The notes under the pieces: model-generated
What the model was told of the DNA's origin: nothing
The model's input: only the letters and a program-made list of their open reading frames with translations
Databases searched by the model: none
Program-made: the position numbers and the translations under genes
Source: Schistocephalus solidus
Taxonomy: Eukaryota > Platyhelminthes > Cestoda > Diphyllobothriidea > Diphyllobothriidae
DNA: 64,000 bases
NCBI GenBank assembly: GCA_017591395.1
Contig: WEDG01001547.1
Location: 153,501-217,500, forward strand
Direction of reading: 5' to 3'
Shown here: positions 1 to 10,689 of the stretch, in pieces
Layout: every line of letters begins with the position of its first letter
Numbering within the stretch: the stretch's first letter is position 1

Positions 1-539
1 GCGTTGTTATTTATATTATAATTAAATGAATTTTCCATAACGTGAACGCACGACGCAATCAGGATAACTTGGATTTGTCCCAAATGTTTCTCGAGGTTAT
101 TGTGGGAACGCCAATTGCTTCAAGCCACCGCCACATCAGTGATATTGTTGGATGGGTTCAACAAAGTGCGGTGTCATTTTGAGTGACATCTGTAGTCGTC
201 GTGATCCTCGTTAAGGTTTCTCCATATCTTAGTAAACTTTATAGCGGCTGGGAAAGAGGGGGTAGTCGTAGTTTTTATAACACGGTCAACAGGGATAGAA
301 GGACGAGGTGCTCATGACGAGGAAGCTACAGCAATCTCTTTTAAATGAAGTGTTAATTCGTCATACATACACGATGAAGAATTGGCCGAGTCTGACATGA
401 CGAGAAGGTATATCTATGTACAGTAGATTGCCTAACTCATGAAATTTCTATATCAGAATGTGAGGTAGTAGCAGGGCAGGCATTTCAAGGTGTTAGTTCT
501 GTTTGTTGTATTAAATTGATGAACAAAAGCTGTTCACTA
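1..539. other. No gene seen; AT-rich non-coding DNA
   Basis: No open frame with recognisable protein content and no repeat shared with the rest of the window was seen here. It ends where the Penelope-like element begins on the - strand. Confidence 0.4.
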
Positions 540-563
540 ATAAAGAGATCACTTCAGATCAGT

Positions 564-998
564 TTATTTATGGGAAAATGGGACAAAAACATTCCGTGTT
601 TTCTCCCATGCAAATTTACGTTCTGTTTCCAGTGTATGCATAGCCACTTGGGATAAATGGTCTCGTCTTCTAACCGCGAACTGATGTTCGTGTCGGCGGG
701 TTGAGACAGAGTTCCCAGTTTGGCCAAAATGAACGGCATTACAACTGGAACATGGAAGTTTGTAGACAACACCTTTTTTATCCAGGTAGCTAACCCTGTC
801 CTTAGGGTGTACAAACTGTGAGCGTAAAGTAGATGTAGAGTGGTGTGCTACTTGTATCTGGTGTTTTCTTAGCTGTCTTTCGACAATCTCTGAAACATTT
901 TTAATGTATGGGAGAGTTCGGCAGGTCATTGTTTTGGGTGCCTGGGTGGCCGCGTCGTTTAAAATACCTTTCTTTTGGATTCTTGCCACTTCAGACAT
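564..998 (-). pseudogene. PLE GIY-YIG endonuclease domain
   Basis: This is a 144-residue - strand frame with no upstream methionine of its own; it is the C-terminal endonuclease module of the PLE polyprotein. The PLE connector (LPYIKNVSEIVERQLRKHQI) comes first. It is followed by the GIY-like strand VVYKLPCSSC, the YIG-like HFGQTG, and the catalytic-arginine helix STRRHEHQFAV. The two cysteines and the histidine spaced around the GIY and YIG strands are typical of the PLE subtype. The domain nicks target DNA during insertion. It ends at a stop soon after FAWE, earlier than in the second copy at 53490-53690, so the tail is lost. It is detached from the RT by a frameshift. Confidence 0.82.
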
Positions 999-1009
999 CG
1001 ATACACGAA

Positions 1010-2179
1010 GTCACGCGGGTATCCATTTTTAGAGAACAAGTTAAAGAGGTATTTCATTTCTGCTCGATAGCTTTCTTCATCGGAGCAGTGTGTTTTGGCT
1101 CGATTTAGGAAACTGTAGACAGAACTTCTTTTGTGAGAGATACGATGATTACTCTCAAAGTGTAGGATGACCTCAGAATATGTTTCTTTGCGCTAAACTG
1201 AGGTGTGGAGTGATTCCTCAGTTTTCCGATATACGAGGACATCCAGAAATGGGAGTTGTCCATCAGCTTCCGTTTCGAACGTGAATCCAATTCTTGGAAA
1301 GGTTGAGTTTAGATTTTTGTGGAGCAGGTCTAACAGTTCTTTCTTGACGATGACAAATTTATCATCAACGTATCGCAGTCACAATTTTGGTTTAACATCA
1401 GGGAGAGCTATCGATTCCAATTTCTGCATTACAGCTTCGGCTAGGAAGCCGGACATGGGTGACCCCATAGGGGCCCCTTTAAGTTGTTGATAGCATTGGC
1501 CGGAGAAGGAAAAGTTGGTTTCTAGACAAAGGTCTAGGAGTTGGAGTAAAGCATCGGCGGGTACATCAGTGATGTAGGCGTGGAGTAGTTCTTCGGTGCA
1601 TGATCTCGCTGAATCAAGGGGGATCGAGGTGAAGAGCGAGACCACATCGAATGAAACCATTACCTCGTCAGGTGTAACTGTGATTCCTTTTAATTTGTCT
1701 AGAAAACGTTTTGAATCTTCCATGGAGCATTCAGAGTTCTTTGTAAGTGGATGTATCTGGTCAAATAGCCACTTTGAAATTTTATAATTCGGTGCACCGA
1801 TTAAGGAGACTACCGGTCGCAGTGGGATACCAGTTTTGTGAATTTTCGGAAGACCATATATTTTTGCAATGGTGCGTTCTTCCTGTTTTAAGGATTTAGC
1901 AAGAACTTCTGATATTAATTTCCTTCCCGTAAGGCGTTTTAGTGCTTATTCAATGCCCGAGTTTTTGGATTTTGTGGGGTCTGCAGACAAAGGTTCGTAT
2001 GTTGAATCGTCTTTTAAGTGTGAAAGCATCTTCCCTGTGTAGTCCTCTTTGTTTAGGTTGGTGGTGGCACCTACTTTATCAGCAGGTAGAACGTGAGCAG
2101 TTCTACGAGAAGAATATGCTACAATTTGAATACGTGACGGCAGACACGGTGAAGAACTATACATGACTTTATTAGTCAC
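1010..2179 (-). pseudogene. PLE reverse transcriptase, two in-frame stops
   Basis: The - strand frame starting at 2179 reads through Penelope RT blocks. Near 1860-1780 it gives a GLPKIHK block, as expected for the RT finger region. Near 1650 it gives VSFDVVSLFTSIPLD, which fits RT motif A. Near 1460 it gives KGAPMGSPMSGFLAE, which fits motif B. Near 1361-1372 it gives the catalytic YVDD of motif C. A TGA lies just upstream of YVDD, and a TAA lies near residue 78 of the frame. Downstream of YVDD the frame continues through FLDVLVYRKT, the usual PLE linker, and reaches the endonuclease after a frameshift near 1000. Copying of RNA into DNA is the family role. This copy is inactivated by the stops. 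Confidence 0.82.
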
Positions 2180-2387
2180 GTTTAATTAACGCGATTGTTT
2201 GCGTAGGCACCATTGATACAATTTACGAGAGACACAATTTCTCAACAAGTGGGCCAAAGATTAAAAACGGGTTATACCAACTATGGTTGGAAGTGTGTGG
2301 GGCTTCGTCTGTTACAGCCTTTCGCCTTTTAGTCATTCCAACCAGCTCCCCTGCAAAACGTCTTTCGCAGAAGTCTCCAAGCGCTGA

Positions 2388-2672
2388 GGCAACTCTCGCT
2401 CCTACGATGTTTCCAATTCTGTTGATCCCGATGCCTCCTTTATGTCACGTTATTCCATCCCACCCCAATTTACCTCTTCAGTTGCACCATCACAGTCGTC
2501 AACCCGTTCTAATAGCAGCACCGGCAGCAGAAACATCAACCGCGGGTACAGAGAACGAGGTGAAATAATTTCCAGTACCAGCGCCATTCCAGACACAAGT
2601 AGCATCAGAAGCAATGACATGATTAACCTCAGCACCGCGGACGCTGCGAACGATGACTACGAGGAAAAGTAG
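2388..2672 (+). other. Possible coding remnant, Ser/Thr/Asn-rich
   Basis: A + strand frame is open from just after a TGA at 2385-2387 to a TAG at 2670-2672, about 94 codons. The product is rich in Ser, Thr and Asn, contains NRGYRERGEI, and ends with an acidic NDDYEEK. The composition looks like a disordered C-terminus, not random translation, but no family is recognised. No clear splice acceptor in the right phase was found. It could be the last exon of an unknown gene, an exon remnant, or chance. Confidence 0.25.
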
Positions 2673-3016
2673 ACGGAGGGGCTCAGTCACTCCCACGTAC
2701 CGTTTCCGATTTCCTATCTGACCTGCCTTGGGCTCTCCAAGCCCACGGTGGGATCCGCCTAGCGAGTGCTAAAATGACTATCAATAATGTCGCATAAGCT
2801 GATATAGTCACTGCAGCAGCATCTTCATTTGTGACGGAACGTGCACCTCTTACTTCCCAAGATATCGCCTCCTCAATTTATGACTGGAAGTGACCACCCA
2901 GACCCAAAACAGAAGCTAATGTCCGGGCCACGGCACCTCTTAAGGATTCATTTGCCTCAACGAGTTGTTCCTGTGTCAACTAATTCGACGCCGTACCAGG
3001 ACTTTGCAGTGGATAG

Positions 3017-3184
3017 CATCATCCCGGTCAATGGCGAATGGATATAGGCATTCGAGGATTTTTGAACAGGGGTCTACCTCCATCATCACAAGGCTTTTTT
3101 CAGGATGAAGGCAATGATGACTGTAAGGAATACCTTAGTGAAAGATGCGATTCGAAACCTGCGGTATTTGAAGATGTGTTATGA
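3017..3184 (+). other. Possible coding remnant, acidic peptide
   Basis: This 55-codon + strand frame lies between a TAG at 3014-3016 and a TGA at 3182-3184. The second half, FFQDEGNDDCKEYLSERC and what follows, has an amino-acid balance like real protein. It sits 350 bases downstream of the Ser/Thr-rich frame at 2388-2672, in a different frame. A second coding-like stretch (TSQDIASSIYDW, about 2866-2890) is in yet another frame. Together they may be one decayed or mis-sequenced exon. No function can be assigned. Confidence 0.2.
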
Positions 3185-3689
3185 GACATGAATATAATAT
3201 GACTACCACTTAATAGCGAATAAATAATCGATGCGCCCTTGGTAAAATGGCTTTTTTCAAAATGATTATTCGACCCTTATATGTACATACGTCGGCTGTG
3301 CAGAATCCCGACTGAAAAATCATAGGAATGACAGGAAATATGACAACGAAACCTTCTCATATATCTGCCCTACAACAGAGAACAAACAACGACAAAGGAG
3401 AGGAGACTGAAGCGCTTGGGACAGGAAAACAAACAAAGCAGGATTAATTGAAAAGTGAATTCAGCAAACATATGTTTTCGGTAATTCGTCATAATCATTA
3501 AACCATTGCAATAGGTGCAGTTGATACTCCTGGGGGTTCCACTGAAGCAGCAGAAGAAGCGATATAGGGCCTGAATCACCCTCTGCCGTCAACTACGTCC
3601 CGGCTAAAAGGCGAAAGCAATATGTTGGCCGAACAGGCCTAAGTGACTGGTAAACTATAAACTAGCCTTCGCATTTGTGACCTCGGGCT

Positions 3690-3760
3690 TGTCCAATTCT
3701 CTTCTGTCTCCTTATGTTCTTCTAACTCTGGAGGCATACAGGAGCATTCGACAAAGTAAA
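3690..3760 (+). repeat. Short repeat pair, copy 1 (partner 5065-5145)
   Basis: The two stretches share blocks such as TTCTCTTCTGTCTCC / TTCTCTCTTGTCTCC and the exact AGGAGCATTCGA. They are separated by about 1.3 kb. The family is not identified. Confidence 0.4.
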
Positions 3761-4018
3761 ATTTAATCAATAAGGAAATAGGTTAATAAAGGAATACAAA
3801 AAGCCTTCGACGGGATCTTACCTCCTCCCCGAGGGCTGCTGGCACCACATTTAAAACTTCAGTTTGCGAGTCATAACTTTCCCTAAGTTATGTATAACAA
3901 TCGCCAGAGTTGTCACAATCAGAGGTGATCACTTGCGGTTACCTTAACGGCGACTTCCCTTACGGGTCTTGGTGGCCATGGCCAGTCATAGTTCGAGGAG
4001 CTGACGTCCTTGGAGGTA

Positions 4019-4393
4019 TTATCCGCTTGCTTCGTGGGTTCGTGCCCCCAACGAAACAGCATCAGAAAACCCCAATGGACGCAAGGGAGATGGCGATGCA
4101 GCGAGTGCGCCTGCGGTGGAATGGTTGAGAGTGCTGCGGTTGCTACTACCAAGTCCGTTAATACTGCTGATGCTAATGCCGCTTGTGTCGTTAAGTACGC
4201 TGGTGGTTGCACTGCTGTCGTCCCGGCTGCTCTTTTCGTGCTTGCTGCCGCGGATGTCAGTGGTAGGGGGTGACGGTGGTGATGGCGCCGCTGAGGGTGC
4301 AATTCGGTGCTGGGGTGTAACAACTCGGCATGGAGGGGATATCGAGATCGGACGAGATGGAAACATTGCAAGTGCAAGAGCTATCTTCTGCAC
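4019..4393 (-). other. Possible coding remnant, Ser/Pro-rich, - strand
   Basis: This 124-codon - strand frame begins with an ATG at 4393 and ends at a stop at 4019. It encodes a Ser/Pro/Ala/Thr-rich polypeptide with no recognisable domain. Long overlapping frames exist on both strands here because the DNA is GC-rich and locally repetitive (CTG/GCT-like runs), which by itself lowers stop frequency. It may be a disordered-region exon, but chance is at least as likely. Confidence 0.18.
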
Positions 4394-5064
4394 TTTGAAT
4401 CTTGTGGGATAGGGGTTGGATCAGATCGGTGAAAGATGTATCTAAAAGTTAGGTGCTTCAAAATATGGAGAAAAATTAGCGCTTCCCGTAGTCGAAACAG
4501 AGTATTCAGACGGGGTACGGGTGTCAATCATCGGGAGATGCAAATTCGTTGGGCTGATTCGACGGCAGATATCTGATCACTGAGATGGACCTTGGTCGAA
4601 GTTGTCTTTAAGAAGTTATCATTCCTCTTTCCCCTGCACTCATAGTATACATGGAGCAGGTTTTGTAGTATTATTAAGTCTTGTGATATTAAATGGTCTT
4701 AAACTGTATAAACTCGGTAATATCCAGTCTCAAAAATTGACTTTTCTAATATATTTTTGCCTCTAAGTGCACAATTCTGTTAATGATAGGAACTATCCAT
4801 CCAACTGCCTATGATGAGATAATGAGAATTTAATTGGGAAAGTCTTCTCGGGGACCTTCAAAAGTCGTGAGCAAGGCGGTAAAAACGGTTATAAAAATAT
4901 GCCACCTGCATACTCAAGTCCAAAAATCTATGAAACCCCAATAGTAAGGAATTGGGGTGAATAAATGCACCACTTGCCTATACTGTGTTATGTGAATGAG
5001 CCCTCCTCGTCTGCATCTCAAAAATGTGAGCATTCCATGTAATCAGCCTAAAGGTGGCAGATAA

Positions 5065-5145
5065 GGCGAATTCTCTCTTGTCTCCGGAGGTTCTTCTAAA
5101 AAATGGATGAGGATAGGAGCATTCGAAAAAGAAGACAGTTACCAA
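5065..5145 (+). repeat. Short repeat pair, copy 2 (partner 3690-3760)
   Basis: It matches 3690-3760 with moderate divergence and shares AGGAGCATTCGA. No terminal structure was seen. Confidence 0.4.
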
Positions 5146-5196
5146 TACGGAGATAAACAGACGGCCAGCAGCATTAGTCCCTTCATTGGGATCCTA

Positions 5197-5425
5197 ACTT
5201 CATATCGAAGGGATATTGCTGTCACCAGTTGTTGCCCCTTTTTTTCCATTTTTCGCCTTTTGAGATTCTGTAGTACTCGCCACAGGCATCGTCGTCAAAG
5301 GAGGATAGTAACGCTGGAGGGAATCCGCAATGAAACGAATCAGCAATTCATTGTTTCCATTCACTACTGCAACATCCTCTATTTCCTCCTTCCCTTGGTC
5401 TGCTCGAGTCGCCAACCTACTGAAC
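5197..5425 (-). other. Possible orphan exon, hydrophilic
   Basis: The - strand frame from about 5425 to the TGA at 5197-5199 encodes about 75 residues with a protein-like balance: KEEIEDVAVVNGNNELLIRF in the first half and a Lys/Gly/Thr-rich end. A CCACAG just before it could be a splice acceptor, but there is no pyrimidine tract. There is no ATG at the start and no recognised domain. Treat it as an unproven exon. Confidence 0.2.
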
Positions 5426-5439
5426 TGTGGCAATTGACC

Positions 5440-7130
5440 TAAATACTACCCCTCCCTCTAAATTTTTACATTTCGTAAAAACTGGAGGAACCTTACTAAT
5501 TTTCCTATCCCATCCATCTGTCTGACCCTCTTTATATCCCATATATAAGTATATTAGCTCTGTAAGAACTGTTAGACTGTGTGCGCGTGTTTTCTCAATA
5601 CTAACTGCGTGACAGTGCATATTCGCTTTAAGACGAACAAAACTGAAAAACCAAACGCCCGAGGCGACTACTATACGGACGCGAACACAGCAACTGTATG
5701 GCAACAAATAGCATAGAACCAGGATCAACTACGAGATAAGCTTGGATTGGGTTATGAAAAGATAAGGGTGTAATGCCTGCTTGAGTCACTAGGTCTGGTG
5801 CGGTTAACTGATTTACGAAATAACTGCGCACGTGTACATGATGTATTCTCCCATGACATGTGGCGTCCTCTTTATCTTAGTTTGCATCTGTTAAAAGATA
5901 GTGTACTCAAACATTTTTAAGTAGGCCTTTTATTTTAACATAAATACAACATTTATTTAATTAGAACGACAAATACTTCTTTCTGTACGAGGGGTACTCA
6001 AAAACGTGAAGTATTTGCAACATGTATGTGTGTTGCAGTGCTGCTCTCTTGCGAGGTACGTGAAGTTGGTGAAGTAGCGTTCATGAGAAACCATCGCATC
6101 GCCATGGAATCGAGTAGAGTGATTCCAATGTACCATCGCAATTAGGAAATTTTTATTGATTATGCTGATCCTGTATGTAGTGGTGGTGGAAAGGACGTAC
6201 ATTGGTTTTATTCCACGACGTTGCTGGTGATGGTAACAATCGCTGTCGGGGTGACTCTTTTGATGGCTTACCAGTATGGTGTATTCAAAGACGGCCGCCG
6301 AGTTTGATGAGCATCCTGAAGGTGAATTAGAAATGTGGCTCTCTTGTTTAATGTTGCGTGTTTGTAGCGTCCATCCATGCTGGTTCAGAATTCCATGCTT
6401 TTATATTTTATTGAGTCTCTTTTATGGGGTTTCATAGACGGTTGAATTAAACCCTAAGACAGTGCACTATGGCCCGTCTTTTCCGTGTCAAATGCTTCCA
6501 GGTATCATGATTAAATTTGTAATTGTTGAGGGGAGCCTTTACTGTATCCTTGTAACAACGGTTTTGTCCGTCTTGTCTGAGAGCATATGTGGCGACGTCA
6601 CTGGGAGTCTGTCGGTTGGGCAGGTGTTAGTTATGCATCCACATGAAGTGGCAAATCCGTTGCAATTGTATAGGTTCTGGTATGGAGTGATAACTGAAGA
6701 CTCCAGTTGGGTATTGCAGGCTGATGACGGTTAAAAGGCCAGAAATAGCCATCCCATTCTCCGTTTATTTGTCAGCAATGTTACTCTTTCCAAAATTGCA
6801 GTGTCTGGCATCCTTTCATGCCACTTCCTCGTCAGTAATCTTCAGAAGCAGCTGAGGTGCAAAATTTTGAGTCCTACTGTTGACTTTCTTAAGTGGTCCG
6901 CGTCTTAACCGCCTATAAAAGCATTGACACAACAACAACCCTACAACTTTTAGCTTTAGGTAGGAGGATATCGTTGTGGTTTCAGATTATGCTCTGCAGC
7001 TGACCGAAGGAGTTCGTCATCGATCGTGATGTTAGATGAAATTATGCAGCTAGGAAAAAGAATTTTTCTGCTGCTGTAAGGCGAGTTCCAGTCCCATTGA
7101 TTAGACGGCACTAGCGGATACATAATCGAC
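5440..7130. other. No gene seen
   Basis: Several short frames exist on both strands, the longest being 90 codons at 6462-6734. None resembles a known protein, and none has splice signals that chain it to a neighbour. The segment ends at the 3' side of the LINE on the - strand. Confidence 0.35.
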
Positions 7131-7173
7131 AATTACTCACTTGTACTTGTTACGGCTGTGATAATGCCTGATC

Positions 7174-7590
7174 TCACCAGCCTCGATGGCACGGATTGTG
7201 CCTATCAACGCTTGAAGATCCGCGGCAGCAGACCTGGACGGCTGAATACATTCTCTTCGCCAACAACGGACACCGAATACCGAAGGTCCAAGAACAACTT
7301 CCATGTCTTGACGAACTGTCGAGCCAGGTTTTGAGATGACCCCTTCTTCGACGCTTCCAACTGGGTAGTGAGGCCGGATCAAGTGCATTAATACTGAGCC
7401 TATGAAGTGGGCGACGAATAACGTGTCCAAACCACCTCAGTCGTCGTTCTTGGACGGCTTGGGATATCCTTGCGATGTTTTCGCAGCGATTGCGGACCGT
7501 CTCATTTGAGACGAACTCAGTAAACTTCACTCGGAGGATGGTCCGCAAGCAGTGGTGGTCAAATGACTCTAGTTTTCGCTCATCTTCCAC
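7174..7590 (-). pseudogene. LINE family 2 C-terminal fragment
   Basis: This 138-codon - strand frame starts with LESFDHHCLRTILRVKF and continues through RRLRWFGHVIRRP, the block that follows the RT domain in many non-LTR elements. The last third drifts into a wrong frame. The overlapping frame 7137-7430 carries the proper continuation (DMEVVLGPSVFGVRCWRREC), so a frameshift lies near 7330. Confidence 0.75.
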
Positions 7591-8004
7591 ACGTGCAGCC
7601 CAGCATTCACAGTCAGTGAGAAGGACAGACCGGACAGATGCACGGTATACGCGAATCTTTGTGGTGATAGAAATGTCGCGTCGGGTACACAGACACTTTC
7701 TAAGGCTTGGGAAAACCCACCCTGAGGTATTTGAAACTGTCTACCTCTTCAAATTGACAGCCATCAACCTCGAGTGGTGCCTTCTCCTGGACAGGAATTC
7801 AGCTTGAAAACACTTTGGTCTTCCATGCGTTTTTGGACAAGCGGATCGATCAAGCGACCTCATTCACCCGCAAAACCATAGACTGCAGATCACCAGAACT
7901 TGAAGCTAGTAAGGCATAGTCAAGATGAGTCGGTCGGCGTCCGGGTGCAAGCTAAACACCGTCCTCGTCATACAGGGCTTTCGCAAATCCAGTCGGTAGC
8001 GTAG

Positions 8005-8529
8005 TTAAACAGAGTGGGCGACAGAATACAACCTTGTCGAAAGCCAGATCGAATACTGGAGGATTGTGAAAGATTGTTGTGGACCAAAACTCACGGAGGG
8101 GTTGAGCTGCAATAGGCCTTGACCATGGTGATGATTTTCTATTGCCATTATCCGCCATAAGGATTCACGATGGACGGAATCGAACGTGGCGGCAAAGTCA
8201 ACAAAGCAGACGGCCGTCGGTTGCTGGTACTTATGGCGGAATTCAAGGCTAAATCTTAGCGTTAATATTTTGTCCAAAAAGCCACGCCCAGCACTGAATC
8301 TGGCTGGGTTGGGTCTCATCCTAGAGTTGTACACAGCCTGGAATCTCCTGAGAAGGACAATAGCAAAGACATTAGTAGCAACGTCAACAGAACTTATGTC
8401 ATGGTAGTTCTCGCCTCTCACCTTATCTCCCTTCTTGTGGACAGGCACAAGGATGCCTGAGCCCCAGTCATCCAGATTAACCTCGCCTCTCCAAGCTTGT
8501 GTAATCATCTCATGGAGCCAGGCCGCCAA
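8005..8529 (-). pseudogene. LINE family 2 reverse transcriptase fragment
   Basis: This 174-codon - strand frame covers the fingers and palm of the RT. GSGILVPVHKKGDKV is the usual start block. The ENYHDISSVDVATNVFA stretch corresponds to the NYRGISLL-type block of active elements. CFVDFAATFDSVHRESLW is motif A, with its Asp pair spaced as expected. After motif A the frame is lost, and motif B reappears in another frame near 8040. Motif C near 7955 is degraded: no clean YADD or FADD is readable. It would copy element RNA at a nicked target in an active relative; here it is dead. Confidence 0.8.
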
Positions 8530-9339
8530 TTTGTCGACACAATACTTTTAGATTTCAGCGGGTATACCATCCTCTTCAGGTGCCTTGCTGTTGCGCAAAC
8601 TTTGTATGACATCAGTGACTTCTCCTTCAGAAGGGGAGGGGGTCACCTGATACTGCATAAGTAGGAATGGAGGACTCCGTTGCACATGGAAAGGGCGTGC
8701 TGGGCTCGGTATCGAAGTTGAGAAGGTGCTCGAAATGCTCATACCAGCGCTCGACCTTGGCCGAGTTGTCAGCAATAAAGCTGCTAGTCACGTCATGAAC
8801 AGAGTCGCTCAGTGTAGACGGATTACCATATACTTGGCGGATAATTTGGTAGAGTCTTCGAGTGTCACCGAACTTTACAGCCTGCTTTATTGAGATCGTT
8901 ATTTCCGGTCTTTCCTAGCTGATTTTGCCGTCATCTTTCGGAGTTGGCGAAAGGAAGCATCGTTGCGGGACCTTGCTCTAACCGTCTGAGCATACAACTG
9001 CAGGGTTCTTCCACTGATCCAATCATTGTGACTTCGCTGAGTGCATCCAATAATTTTCTCAGCTGCCTCATCGACTAATGCTTTCACTGAGGATCACTCA
9101 CTACTGCCTTTTCCGTCTGCTTGGGTAGTAAAACAGGACCGGAGCTCTCAGTTCAGGGCCTCAGCAGTGCCATGTTGCCGGATTCTGCGGACATCGAGGC
9201 GCCTAGCATGTGACATTTTGGGTGCGGATTATAGGTGCACTTTCAAGCGTGTACGAACGAGAATAGGGTCAGACCCATAGGCATTATCACTGTCGGCACC
9301 ACACATCTGCTATCATGAACCCTGCTGCGGAACCGTGAG

Positions 9340-10194
9340 CTAATTAAGATGTATTCGAGCTGACTGGCCGTATGACCGTCGTCGGAATACCAGGTCAAAA
9401 GGTGTTTGTTGCGGTGTTGGAAGCACGTTTTCGTTACAGTCAGTTCTGGTCAGCAAAGTTAAGTAATCTCTCACCATTTTCCCATCAAGGACCAAGCCCA
9501 AAACGGCCAATAAGATGACTGTTAGTGGAGTCACCACGTCCAGTACAGCTATTCCAGTCTTCGGCCACAATCAACAGATTGCACCGAGGGAGTCTTTCAA
9601 CTAACGCTTGCAGCTGTTCGGCAGCGGAATTGGGTGCGTACACGGAGACGATAGAGATATTTGGGAAGTGACCTTTCAGTTTCATATAGGCCATCCGTTC
9701 ATTGACTGGTTCCCAAGCAAGCAGTGAACTGTTCGCTTGTTTCAAGAGGGCGATCGCCATTCCATGTCTGTCAGAGGAGACACGAGGGCCACTGTGGTAT
9801 AGGGGAAGTGTGAGTTGGCTCCCGGAATCTTTATTTTGAGAGAACCTGAGTCAGTGATTCGAACTTCTGACAGGCAGCACACATCTACGTTGCAATGATA
9901 AAGGCTGCGTGCCGTCAGCCTTTAGGTACCAGGGTCCAGGAACGATCGCACATTCCAGCATCTAATACCAAGGGTCCGATTCCGATTGAGTAGTCCAGCT
10001 TGCATCATATTCGTCCGCACCATTGAACTATGTTTGCGTATCGCGTCGGTTCCCGTGGATGCCACAGCCTGGATCGTACTTCTATAATCGGACATATTTT
10101 TCATGAGGTTTCTTGGGAATTGTGCATACGGGTGGGTCCCAACAGCCGCTGGGATTCTTTGTTCTAGGTGGTCTCCTATAGCGCTTTGACTCAC
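9340..10194 (-). pseudogene. LINE family 2 endonuclease region
   Basis: Three overlapping - strand frames (9922-10194, 9485-9760, 9340-9570) together spell an apurinic/apyrimidinic-like endonuclease in pieces. The first ends with the strand that opens the domain (RCWNVRSFL). The second holds SIVSVYAPN and the metal-site-type block LLIVAEDWNSCTGRGD. The third continues toward the RT. Frameshifts join them. In active LINEs this domain nicks the insertion site. Confidence 0.72.
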
Positions 10195-10689
10195 TTGACA
10201 ATTAGGTTATAATAGCAAGTCAAAAGTTTCGGCAACCGGCAACCATGCTCTGCCGTTCTCAGTGAATTGAGCTCGCAGTCTTCGTCAACAGGGAATTATG
10301 AACACTGGTCTTTAAACTCGCACAGTCTCCTGCATGTGTCAGACGTAGAGTAGTTGTCCAGCACTTCGGTTTTCGATAGAAAGTACTGACCAATCCTCAC
10401 AGCAGGCGTCCATCAGTATGGCCGTGGGAGTACACTACCCTACTTTACCTCCTTATTCTGCGCGAATATTTCAGAGAGCGTCCTCATTTCTGCTATGCGT
10501 GTCATCAGTACGTCATGCAGCCATCTTTCCATTTGTGTTGATCACTGCGGACTTTAGAATTTCAGCATGATTCTCCAGTGCATTCAGCATCGGAGCTGCG
10601 AAGATGTTGCAGAGACTCTGAATTTCCGGAGACTCTCCGTGTCATTGAGGGGGCACGAGGATCATGGTTGTCGTTTCGCAGTTTTTTAT

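Larger units (their letters stand above)
540..2180 (-). mobile_element. Penelope-like retroelement (PLE), decayed
   Basis: Read on the - strand from 2179 downwards, this stretch encodes a Penelope-type reverse transcriptase followed by a GIY-YIG endonuclease, the domain order that defines PLEs. The RT part stays in one frame from 2179 to about 1010, broken only by a TAA at 1944-1946 and a TGA at 1379-1381. The endonuclease part lies in another frame, so one frameshift near 1000 is needed. The 5' part of the RT domain and the 3' end of the element are missing. PLEs move by target-primed reverse transcription. With two stops and one frameshift over 1.6 kb this copy cannot be active, but it is not very old. 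A related fragment lies at 52838-53790 on the other strand. Confidence 0.85.
7137..10200 (-). mobile_element. Non-LTR retrotransposon (LINE family 2), degenerate
   Basis: Read on the - strand from about 10200 to 7137, the segment carries an apurinic-type endonuclease, a reverse transcriptase and the C-terminal region of a non-LTR element, in that order and in broken frames. The endonuclease start reads GIRCWNVRSFLDPGT near 9945. Further on come NISIVSVYAPN near 9650 and a DWNSCTGRGD block near 9550. RT motif A (CFVDFAATFDSVHRESLW) lies near 8190, and the motif B block (GFRQGCILSPTLFNY) is recoverable near 8040. The C-terminal block RRLRWFGHVIRRP lies near 7430. Many stops and frameshifts separate the pieces, so it is an old, inactive insertion. 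The length suggests it is close to full size. The clade was not assigned. Confidence 0.82.
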
